Assembly: GCF_017876575.1 (NCBI RefSeq)
Contig: NZ_JAGIOE010000001.1
Location: 2,976,001 to 3,040,000 of the forward strand
Reading direction: 5' to 3'
Origin: Paeniglutamicibacter psychrophenolicus
Lineage (GTDB): Bacteria > Actinomycetota > Actinomycetes > Actinomycetales > Micrococcaceae
DNA: 64,000 bases
Below the pieces are notes generated by a model that was not told the origin of the DNA, searched no databases, and saw only the letters and a list, made by a program, of their open reading frames with translations. The translations under genes and the position numbers were made by a program. Below, in pieces: positions 56,968-64,000 of this stretch (positions are counted from its first letter, which is position 1; each line of letters starts with the position of its first letter).

Positions 56968-58674
56968 CTACGCGTTGGACAGCGCCGGGCGCGCCCCGTG
57001 GTCCTCGGTGAGCACGCGGCGGCACTCGGCGACCTGCGCGGCGGCCTGGCCCTGGTCCCAACCAAGCACCGAGGCCAGGGCCTCGGCGACCTGTTCGAGC
57101 AGTTCGCCGGTGACCAGCCCGCGGAAGGCCAGCGAGGTGCGCCGGATGAACACGTCGGCCAGCGATCCCAGGTGTTCGTGGGTGCCCAGGTAGGCAAGTT
57201 CGGCAGCGGAGAGTTCGTCGCTGGCCGGCAGCGTCGGGTCATCGGGCCCGATGAACTCCAGCACCGTGTCGGCCCGGGTGCCGTAGCGCTCCAGCAACAC
57301 CTCGAGCCTGCGGCGTCCGGCCAGCGGGGCGCGGGCGGCAAACCAGGCCTCGAGCGCGGCGGGGGTGCCGGGGTAGTTCCGCCCTCCCCCGATGGGCAGG
57401 TTCCTGGTGGTGGGCCCCGGTGCCACGCCGAGCTCGGCCAGCACCTTCTTGCCCAGGGTCTCCCCCAGCGCGCGGAACGTCGTCCACTTCCCGCCGACCA
57501 GCGACAGCTCGGTGGTGCCTCCGGGAAGCGCCGTGCGTTCGATGCGGTAATCGCGGGAGACGAAGCCGGGGGCGGTGTCGTCGTGGCGCGGCAACGGGCG
57601 CACGCCGGAGAACCTGTAGACGATGTCTTCCTCGCGCACCTCGATGGACGGGAAGACGTGCCGGACCAGGTCGAAGAAGTACGCCACCTCCGCATCGGTG
57701 CAGCGTGCCGGCACGCCCATGTCCGCGTCGATGTCGGTGGTGCCCACCAGCACCCGGTCCCCCAGCGGGTAGATCAACACGATCCGCCCGTCGGAGTGCT
57801 CGAAGAAGATCTCCCGCCCGCCGCAGGCCTCGAGCAGGCCCAGGTGGTCAAGCACGATGTGGCTGCCCTTGGTCCCGCCCATGAAATTGCTGGCGGTGCC
57901 GATGGCCTCGTTGGTCAGATCCACCCAGGCGCCGGTCGCGTTGACCAGCACGTCGGCGTCGAAGTCGAATTCCTCCCCGGTGAGCTCGTCGCGCAGCCGT
58001 GCACCGTCGACACCGAATCCGGCCAGCGAGACGTAGTTGCTGGCCCGGGCGTGCGGGTTGGCCTCCAACCCGTCGCGCAGCACATCCAGGGTGAGGCGCT
58101 CGGGATTGTGCACCGAGGCATCGAAGTAGGTGGCCGTGTACTTCACATCCCCGCGCAGCAGCGGCAGCTGCGCCAGCGAGGCCTTGGCCCCGCGGAACTT
58201 GTGCCACGGGGTGTTGCGCCCCACGGCCCCGGCAAAAACGTCGTAGAGCACCAGCCCGGCCTTGATCAGCACCGCACCGCGCTCGGTGGTGGTGGAGCTG
58301 CGGTGGGTGAGGAAGCGCATGGGGGCCGAGAGGATCCCGGAGAAGGTGGAGAAGATCGGGATGGTGGTGCGCAGCGGCTTGACGTAGTGCGGGGCGATCT
58401 CCAGCAGCCGGTTGCGTTCCTGCACGGACTCGTGGACCAGGCGGAACTCGCCGTTTTCCAGGTAGCGGATGCCGCCGTGGATCATGTGCGAGGAGGCTCC
58501 CGAGGCGCCCTGGCAGTAGTCCCCGCGCTCCACCAGCGCCACGTCCACGCCCTGCATGGCCAGGTAGCGGAAGGTCGCCACGCCGTTGATGCCGCCGCCA
58601 ACGATGAGGACCTTGGCTCCGGGCCGGGCGCGCAGCGCGGCCAGTTCGGATCGGTGGGACGCTGTGGCTGCCAC
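56968..58674 (-). CDS. glpD: FAD-dependent glycerol-3-phosphate dehydrogenase
   Basis: GlpD is a membrane-associated flavoenzyme oxidising glycerol-3-phosphate to dihydroxyacetone phosphate and feeding electrons to quinone. GTG 58674 with AAGGA upstream gives 568 residues; ATG 58737 would add 21 unconserved residues. The FAD loop is KVLIVGGGINGVATFRYLAM at about 22-41. GDYCQGASGASSHMIHGGIR at about 51-70 and RVLVGTTDIDAD are typical. The DAO_C domain from about 405 begins near LLERYGTRADTVLEFI. It forms an operon with glpK. Confidence 0.94.
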   Translation of the reverse strand: MAATASHRSELAALRARPGAKVLIVGGGINGVATFRYLAMQGVDVALVERGDYCQGASGASSHMIHGGIRYLENGEFRLVHESVQERNRLLEIAPHYVKPLRTTIPIFSTFSGILSAPMRFLTHRSSTTTERGAVLIKAGLVLYDVFAGAVGRNTPWHKFRGAKASLAQLPLLRGDVKYTATYFDASVHNPERLTLDVLRDGLEANPHARASNYVSLAGFGVDGARLRDELTGEEFDFDADVLVNATGAWVDLTNEAIGTASNFMGGTKGSHIVLDHLGLLEACGGREIFFEHSDGRIVLIYPLGDRVLVGTTDIDADMGVPARCTDAEVAYFFDLVRHVFPSIEVREEDIVYRFSGVRPLPRHDDTAPGFVSRDYRIERTALPGGTTELSLVGGKWTTFRALGETLGKKVLAELGVAPGPTTRNLPIGGGRNYPGTPAALEAWFAARAPLAGRRRLEVLLERYGTRADTVLEFIGPDDPTLPASDELSAAELAYLGTHEHLGSLADVFIRRTSLAFRGLVTGELLEQVAEALASVLGWDQGQAAAQVAECRRVLTEDHGARPALSNA

Positions 58675-58859
58675 GATGGGGCCATCCTTCGGTGTTGCAG
58701 TGGGCGTAAAGCGTGCTTCACATGGTCTTCTCGACATTACCGGGGCGCGGGTGCCGGTGCCTAGCCCACGGGGTGAAGCGTAAGCGAATCGTTGCCGATC
58801 CCCGGTGGAACCCGGAGCCTCGCAGCCGCGCGTCCCGCGGCCCGGGATAGGCTGGGAAC

Positions 58860-59921
58860 ATGCCCCTTTCCCCGCCGCAAACCCCGCGCCGCGCCCTGAA
58901 AAGCATCCACCACGTGCATGGTTCGGAGGTGTCGTGCTGGACCTACCCGGCGCCGGCGTCCTGCCGCGGCGTCATCCTGGCGGTGCATGGCTTCCGCGGC
59001 GACCACCACGGCCTGGCGCGGATCATCGAGCAGCTGCCGGACTACACCGTCATCGTTCCGGATTTGCCCGGGTTCGGCTCTTCGACCCCGTTTTCCGGCG
59101 TGTCGGCCCACGGCGCGCCGAACGTTGCCCCGGAGTTCCCGGCGCCCGGCGAGGCCCCGGAAACCACCGGGCCGCGCCACGACGTGGCCGGCTACGGCGA
59201 GGTCATCGGCGCGCTGCGCGGGCAACTGGGGTTGGGTCCGGCGACGATCTTGCTGGGCCATTCCTTTGGCACCATCGTCGCCGCCGCCTACCTGGCCCGG
59301 CACCCGGGAAGCTTCGGGCAGCTGGTGCTGGTCAACCCGATCTGCGAACCGGCGCTCGAGGGCAGCCAGGCGCTGATGTCCCGCGCCGCAGGTGCCTACT
59401 ACGCCGCCGGCGCACGCCTGCCTGCCGCCCTGGGAGAGGCGCTGCTGCGCTCGCGGCTGGTCACCGATGCGATGTCGCTGGCCATGCTCAAGTCCAGCGA
59501 CCGGGCGACGCGCGCCTACGTCTTTGACCAGCACCGGCGCTATTTCTCCGGGTTCACCTCGCGCTCCACCCTGCGCGAGGCCTATGCGGCCTCGATCACC
59601 GCCACGGTGCGCGAGGTGGCGGCCCGGATCAACGAGCCGACGCTGCTGGTGGTCGGGGAGCAGGACGAGCTCGGCTCGGTGGCCGCCCAGCGTTCCCTGG
59701 CCCGCACCTTCCCGCGCGCGACCATGCGGGTGATCGGGGACGTGGGTCACCTGATCCACTACGAAAAGGCGCCCGAGGCCGCTGCACTGATCGAGGAATT
59801 CCTGGGCGCCGGGCACCCGTGGGTGCCGCGCGGGATGCCGCGCACGCTCTACCCGGGCGACGGGCGAAGGAACCAGCCAAGGCAGCCGAATCGGTCAAGC
59901 GAGAGATCCCAGGCGGGCTAA
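58860..59921 (+). CDS. Alpha/beta hydrolase
   Basis: This 353-residue hydrolase begins MPLSPPQTPRRALKSIHHVH. The oxyanion segment is VILAVHGFRGDHHGLARII at about 38-56. The nucleophile elbow ILLGHSFGTIVAAAYLARHP at about 130-149 has the catalytic Ser. The acid is in LLVVGEQDELGSV near 265-277 and the His in GDVGHLIHYEKAPE near 295-308. It has no signal peptide. The C-terminal tail is basic and likely disordered. It diverges from glpD and its last 4 bp overlap the end of priA on the opposite strand. The substrate is unknown. Confidence 0.85.
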   Translation: MPLSPPQTPRRALKSIHHVHGSEVSCWTYPAPASCRGVILAVHGFRGDHHGLARIIEQLPDYTVIVPDLPGFGSSTPFSGVSAHGAPNVAPEFPAPGEAPETTGPRHDVAGYGEVIGALRGQLGLGPATILLGHSFGTIVAAAYLARHPGSFGQLVLVNPICEPALEGSQALMSRAAGAYYAAGARLPAALGEALLRSRLVTDAMSLAMLKSSDRATRAYVFDQHRRYFSGFTSRSTLREAYAASITATVREVAARINEPTLLVVGEQDELGSVAAQRSLARTFPRATMRVIGDVGHLIHYEKAPEAAALIEEFLGAGHPWVPRGMPRTLYPGDGRRNQPRQPNRSSERSQAG

Positions 59922-62029
59922 AGGATCCCGTCCGGGTCGATGCGGATGGCCACGACCGGCTCCTTGGCGGCGCTGAAGGTGGCACGCAGCGCACGCAGCG
60001 CCGCGGTCACCGCCGGTCCCTGGGCGTAGGAGAAGAACAGCAGCCAGCGGTGCTCGCCCTCCCCCAGCAGCACCGGCCCGTGCCGGCGCACCTCGTCGCC
60101 CAGCACCAGGGCGTCCATGAACTTGTCGGCGGTTCCCGCCGGTCCCTTGACCATGGCGGTGCGCACCGCCGGGGGCAATCCCAGGGTGCGGCGCTCATCG
60201 AGCTCCGCCTGGGCATAGGCGGCCGCGTCAAAGCGGACCAGCGCACGCATGGGCTCGGTCGGGTCCCCGGCCACCACCACGGTGCCGCCGCCCGGGTGTC
60301 CCTCGGTGGCATCCCGGCCGCGGGCCAGGGACGCGGCGCCCATCCAGCGGTTGAGCACCTCCTCGCCGGTGCGCAGCCCCTCGCGGGCCATCATCCGGTC
60401 CCCGTCCAGCAGCAGCACCGCCGCGTACCCGTTGGCGGCCACCGGTTCGGCGCCCGGGGTCGCGACCACCAGTGCCGGGGAATCGGGCACCGCGTGCAGC
60501 GGCTTGGCCCCGGTCGCGGCCACCACCTTGATGCCCGGGAAGGCCCGGCCAAGTTCCTCGGCGGTGCGGTCCGCCCCGATCGATGCGGCGCGCAGGCGCA
60601 TGAATCCGCACTCCACGCAGCTCCAGTCGTGGGCCACCAGGCCGCACCAGCCGCAGGCCGGGGCCCCGCGGGCATCGCCCAGGGCCAGCGGGCCGTTGCA
60701 GGCGGTGCAGCGGGCCGGGGTGCGGCAGCGTTCGCAGCGCAGCGCCGGCATGAACCCGGTGCGGGCGACCTGCACCAGCACCGGCCCGCGGGCCAGCGCG
60801 GCCTTGGCCTCGCGCCAGGCGGCGGCCGGGAGCCGCGCGGCGTGCAGCAGCGGGTCGCGTTCGGCCTCGAACTCGTCCGAGGCGGCGATGACCCGCGGGG
60901 CATGGGCGCGCAAGAGCTTGCGGTCGGCTTCCAGTTCGTGGGCCCAGCCGCTGCGCACCAGCCGCTGGGCCTCGGCGCTGCGCCCGGGTGCGGCCAGCAG
61001 CAGCCCGGCGTTCTCGACGCCGCAGCGCAGCAGCAGCACCTCGCGGGCGTGGTGGTAGGGGGCGCGCGGCTCGGCGTGCGAATTGTCCGCGTCGTCCCAG
61101 ATGATCGCCAGGCCCAGGTCCCTCACCGGGGCGAAGGCGGCGTTGCGGGTGCCGACGACCAGCCGTGCGGACCCGCGGGCCACGCGCAGGAAGTTCCGGT
61201 AGCGCGGGGTGGCCCCGTCCTCGGCGGTCAGCCGCGCGTACGCCTCGGGGCCCAGTCGCTCATCGAGCCTGGCGCAGAGCCTGGCCATGTCGCGGGCGTC
61301 GGGTACGACGATGAGCACCCCGCGCCCTGAGGCCAGGACCAGCTCGGAGGCCTCGAGCAGCAGTGCGGGCCAGTCCCCGGGGCGGTTGGGCACCGCGGAG
61401 AGCACGGCCCGCGGGGATTGGCCGGTGCGCAGCATCCGGGCGTAGTCGGCCCCGCCGTGGTACTCGGACAACAGCGGCGCCGGAAAATCACCGGCTGGTT
61501 CGCCGGCCGCGCTTTTCACGGCCGGGCCAGTCACGGCGGAAGCATCAACGGCCGGGCCGGCCACGGGCGGTTCGTCCGCCCGCATGCCGTCCCCGGCATC
61601 GGTTTTCTCGGTTTCCACCCGGGCCATGCGGGCCGGGACGGCCGAGCGCAGCACGTCCCACACCCCGCCGGCGTAGCGTTCGGCCACGGCGCGGGCCACG
61701 GCCAGCACCTCGGCGGAGAGCACCACCTCCGGGGACACGACCGCGCGCAGCGGCTGCAGCCTGATCCCGGGCTCGGAGTGCTCGAGGCGTTCGACGAGGA
61801 ATCCGGCAAGTTCCTGCCCGCCGAAGCGGACCTTCACCCTGACCCCGGGCTGCGCGGCCGCATCGAGTTCGGCCGGGACCAGGTAGTCGAAGGGCCGGTC
61901 CAGGTGCGGGAGGGCCGAATCGATCACCACCCGGGCGATCGGAAGCGTGCTTGCCATGTGCGGGATTCCGGGCAGCGGCGCGGACAGGTCGAAACCGGCC
62001 AGCAGCGAGGGCTGCAGCGACTGGTCCAC
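59918..62029 (-). CDS. priA: PriA-like primosomal protein N' lacking a Walker A motif
   Basis: This is a probable replication-restart protein. GTG 62029 has GGAGG at 8-nt spacing and yields 703 residues starting MDQSLQPSLLAGFDLSAPLP. The 3'BD DNA-binding domain at about 30-120 reads VVIDSALPHLDRPFDYLVPA and GVRVKVRFGGQELAGFLVE. A zinc region near 435-480 has CERCRTPARCTACNGPL and CGWCG...CVEC. The normal helicase P-loop (GVTGSGKT) is missing; the chain reads RAVLSAVPNRPGDWPALLLE there. This loss is known for actinobacterial PriA, so structural rather than helicase function is expected. Confidence 0.9.
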   Translation of the reverse strand: MDQSLQPSLLAGFDLSAPLPGIPHMASTLPIARVVIDSALPHLDRPFDYLVPAELDAAAQPGVRVKVRFGGQELAGFLVERLEHSEPGIRLQPLRAVVSPEVVLSAEVLAVARAVAERYAGGVWDVLRSAVPARMARVETEKTDAGDGMRADEPPVAGPAVDASAVTGPAVKSAAGEPAGDFPAPLLSEYHGGADYARMLRTGQSPRAVLSAVPNRPGDWPALLLEASELVLASGRGVLIVVPDARDMARLCARLDERLGPEAYARLTAEDGATPRYRNFLRVARGSARLVVGTRNAAFAPVRDLGLAIIWDDADNSHAEPRAPYHHAREVLLLRCGVENAGLLLAAPGRSAEAQRLVRSGWAHELEADRKLLRAHAPRVIAASDEFEAERDPLLHAARLPAAAWREAKAALARGPVLVQVARTGFMPALRCERCRTPARCTACNGPLALGDARGAPACGWCGLVAHDWSCVECGFMRLRAASIGADRTAEELGRAFPGIKVVAATGAKPLHAVPDSPALVVATPGAEPVAANGYAAVLLLDGDRMMAREGLRTGEEVLNRWMGAASLARGRDATEGHPGGGTVVVAGDPTEPMRALVRFDAAAYAQAELDERRTLGLPPAVRTAMVKGPAGTADKFMDALVLGDEVRRHGPVLLGEGEHRWLLFFSYAQGPAVTAALRALRATFSAAKEPVVAIRIDPDGIL

Positions 62030-62107
62030 GCACCCCACCTCCCGTTCGTACGCCTTGAGAATCACACTACCGCCGACACCCCGGCTGACCGGGAGCGGCT
62101 TAAGAAC

Positions 62108-62149
62108 GCATCGGGTGCCGCAACGCCTCGCGGGCGCGGCACCCGATGC
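62108..62149 (-). terminator. Terminator after metK
   Basis: GCATCGGGTGCCGC at 62108-62121 pairs perfectly with GCGGCACCCGATGC at 62136-62149. On the minus strand GTTCTT follows. It separates metK from priA. Confidence 0.65.
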
Positions 62150-62178
62150 CCGGCGGATGTCCCGGCCGGTGAACGGTG

Positions 62179-63384
62179 CTAGGCGTTGAAGTACGCCTTC
62201 AGCGCGTCGACGCGGTCCAGGTTCTCCCAGGTGAAGTCCGCATCCTCGCGGCCGAAGTGGCCGTGCGCGGCGGTCTTCTGGTAGATCGGGCGCAACAGGT
62301 CAAGGTCCTCGATGATGCCCAGCGGGCGCAGGTCGAAGACCTCGTTGATGGCCGCGGTGATCTTCGCCGGGTCCACGGTCTCGGTGCCGAAGGTCTCCAC
62401 GTACAGGCCCACCGGGCGGGCGACGCCGATGGCGTAGGCGACCTGGACCTCGACGCGGCGCGCCAGGCCGGCTGCAACCACGTTCTTGGCAACCCAGCGC
62501 ATGGCGTAGGCGGCCGAGCGGTCGACCTTCGAGGGGTCCTTGCCGGAGAAGGCGCCGCCGCCGTGGCGGGCGAAGCCGCCGTAGGTGTCCACGATGATCT
62601 TGCGGCCGGTCAGGCCCGCGTCGCCGACAGGGCCGCCGATGATGAACGGACCCGAGGGGTTCAGGATGATGCGGGTGTTGGAGGTGTCAAGCTCGGTGCC
62701 CTCGAGCACCGGGGTGACGACCTCGGCCAGCAGGCCGTCGAGCAGGTCCGCGAAATCGAATTCGGCGGCATGCTGGGAGGAGACCACGATGGTCTCCACG
62801 GAGACCGGCTTGTCCCCGTCGTAGCCGACCGTCACCTGGGTCTTGCCGTCCGGGCGCAGCAGCGACAGCGTGCCGTCCTTGCGGACCTGGGTGAGTCGCT
62901 CGGAGAGCCGGTGTGCCAGGTGGATCGGGGTGGGCATCAGCGTTGCCGTCTCGTCGGACGCGTAGCCGAACATCAGGCCCTGGTCGCCGGCGCCCTGCGC
63001 GTCGCGCGGGTCCACCGCGGTGCCCTCGCGGACCTCCAGGGAGTTGAAGACGCCGTCGGAGATTTCCTGGGACTGCTGCCCGATGGACACCGAGACGCCG
63101 CAGCGTGCCCCGTCGAAGCCGTTGGCCGAGGAGTCGTAGCCGATGTCCAGGATGGTGCGGCGCACGATCTCCGGGATCTCGACGTACCCGTCGGTGGTGA
63201 CCTCTCCGGCCACGTGCACCAAACCGGTGGTGGTCAGGGTCTCCACGGCGACCCGGGAGTTGGGGTCCTGCGCCAGCATGGCGTCGAGGATGGCGTCGGA
63301 GATCTGGTCACAGATCTTGTCCGGGTGGCCCTCCGTAACCGATTCGGAGGTGAAGAGGCGTAGCTGCGGGGATTCTAAAGTCAC
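62179..63384 (-). CDS. metK: S-adenosylmethionine synthetase
   Basis: MetK makes SAM from methionine and ATP. The 401-residue protein has the ATP-binding [20 protein letters not shown] at about 15-34, the signature [12 protein letters not shown] at about 131-142, and the P-loop-like [20 protein letters not shown] near 275-295. The C-terminus [19 protein letters not shown] is typical. It lies downstream of coaBC with a 169-bp gap. I looked for a SAM riboswitch in that gap and saw none. Confidence 0.96.
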   Translation of the reverse strand: MTLESPQLRLFTSESVTEGHPDKICDQISDAILDAMLAQDPNSRVAVETLTTTGLVHVAGEVTTDGYVEIPEIVRRTILDIGYDSSANGFDGARCGVSVSIGQQSQEISDGVFNSLEVREGTAVDPRDAQGAGDQGLMFGYASDETATLMPTPIHLAHRLSERLTQVRKDGTLSLLRPDGKTQVTVGYDGDKPVSVETIVVSSQHAAEFDFADLLDGLLAEVVTPVLEGTELDTSNTRIILNPSGPFIIGGPVGDAGLTGRKIIVDTYGGFARHGGGAFSGKDPSKVDRSAAYAMRWVAKNVVAAGLARRVEVQVAYAIGVARPVGLYVETFGTETVDPAKITAAINEVFDLRPLGIIEDLDLLRPIYQKTAAHGHFGREDADFTWENLDRVDALKAYFNA

Positions 63385-63553
63385 CCAGCCACTCTACCGG
63401 TAACCGGGCCCCGGGTCAGATTCGCGGTTCCGCCCCGTCACATGCCCGCTTTGGGGTCCCCGCATGACGGATTGCGGCGCATTGCGACGCGCTCCGTCGG
63501 CACATGACGGGCACCGGGTGTGGGAAGGATCGCAGTTGCCCCCCGGCGACCCG

Positions 63554-64000
63554 CTATCTGTCGCGGGTGCCCTCCCCCAGCGCGCCGGCCACGGCCTCGA
63601 TCACCGAGGAGGCGACCTGGTCCTTGGACCCGGAGGCGTGCACTGGCTCCGCGCCGTCGGCGAAGAGGATGGTCACGGTGTTTTCGTCGGTCCCGAAGGT
63701 CAGGTTCTCCCCCACCTCGTTGACGACCAGCATTTCGCAGCCCTTGCGTGCCAGCTTGGCGGCCCCGTATTCCAGCACGCCGGCTTCGGCGTCGCCGGTT
63801 TCGGCGGCAAATCCCACGACCAGCGGCGGGAGGTCCCCGGCAACTCCTTCCGCGGCGCGCTGCGCAATGAGCATGGCCAGGATGTCGGGATTGCGCACCA
63901 GGGTGATCACCGGGTCGGCGTGGTCGTCGGACTTCTTGATCTTCGACCCCACGTATTCGGCCGGGCGGAAGTCGGCGACGGCGGCGCTCATGATCAGCAC
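63554..64000 (-). CDS. coaBC: Phosphopantothenoylcysteine synthetase/decarboxylase, 3' part
   Basis: This is the C-terminal CoaB part of the bifunctional enzyme, which joins phosphopantothenate and cysteine in CoA synthesis. About 149 codons are inside the window and the 5' end is cut off. Visible motifs are the conserved MSAAVADFRPAEY, the Lys pair KIKK that binds substrate and CTP, NPDILAML, LVVGFAAETGD, and a late MLVVNEVGENLTFGTDENTV. The CoaC decarboxylase half is expected beyond 64000. Confidence 0.9.
   Translation of the reverse strand: MLIMSAAVADFRPAEYVGSKIKKSDDHADPVITLVRNPDILAMLIAQRAAEGVAGDLPPLVVGFAAETGDAEAGVLEYGAAKLARKGCEMLVVNEVGENLTFGTDENTVTILFADGAEPVHASGSKDQVASSVIEAVAGALGEGTRDR

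Noticed and set aside
63385-63553. SAM riboswitch before metK
   Set aside because: The 169-bp gap has no recognisable SAM-I, SAM-II or SAM-IV core, and no terminator or sequestered ribosome site stands out.

Overview
The window is high-GC DNA from an actinobacterium, most likely a member of the Micrococcaceae close to Arthrobacter, Paeniglutamicibacter or Glutamicibacter. This rests on GC-biased codon use, family-typical genes (DUF3043, DUF3097, a PriA without helicase motifs, a polyphosphate glucokinase) and gene order. Most of it is conserved chromosomal backbone. No tRNA, rRNA or CRISPR array was seen.

Layout. 1-8.5 kb: cytochrome c oxidase ctaD (cut by the window edge) and ctaC, the Fe-S carrier erpA, an M20 dipeptidase, a DUF3043 membrane protein, a DHFR-fold protein, pyrD and an alpha/beta hydrolase. 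8.55-15.19 kb: a decayed Tn3-family transposon with 38-bp terminal inverted repeats. It holds a resolvase remnant, a frame-broken secreted metzincin protease, two lipoprotein genes (one split by an intact ISAs1-family element), an ISL3-family remnant and a degraded tnpA. 15.2-22.7 kb: uppS, recO, leuA, era, a CNNM/CBS protein, ybeY and phoH, all on the minus strand and tightly packed. 23.1-31.3 kb: a GerMN lipoprotein followed by an alpha-glucoside module (ROK regulator, ABC binding protein, two permeases, GH13 glucosidase, polyphosphate glucokinase) lying between phoH and rsmE. 31.4-39.3 kb: rsmE, dnaJ and hrcA (with a CIRCE operator), DUF3097 and DUF4870 proteins, hemW and lepA. 39.5-43.3 kb: a solitary PemK/MazF-like protein and a divergent AraC regulator / flavin phenol-hydroxylase pair. 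43.6-54.6 kb: rpsT, an IS1249-like transposase, a PAP2 phosphatase, holA, comEC, comEA, a DegV protein and leuS. 54.6-64 kb: a membrane protein, glpK, glpD, a second hydrolase, priA, metK and the 3' part of coaBC.

How the genes work together. leuA and leuS each follow a short reading frame with a run of leucine codons (MHFGLLLL... and MNVALLLT). The leuS leader is followed by a hairpin and a textbook intrinsic terminator, so leucine synthesis and leucyl-tRNA charging probably share a ribosome-sensed attenuation signal. The sugar module reads as import, hydrolysis and phosphorylation of an alpha-glucoside. It has no ABC ATPase of its own, so it must borrow one.

The most striking structural result concerns the transposon. 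Removing it and one copy of its 5-bp flank restores two convergent genes (hydrolase and uppS) whose stop codons overlap in a CTAG. The right terminal repeat now encodes the last residues and the stop codon of UppS. Likewise, removing the ISAs1 element and one 10-bp duplication restores a continuous 137-residue lipoprotein gene.
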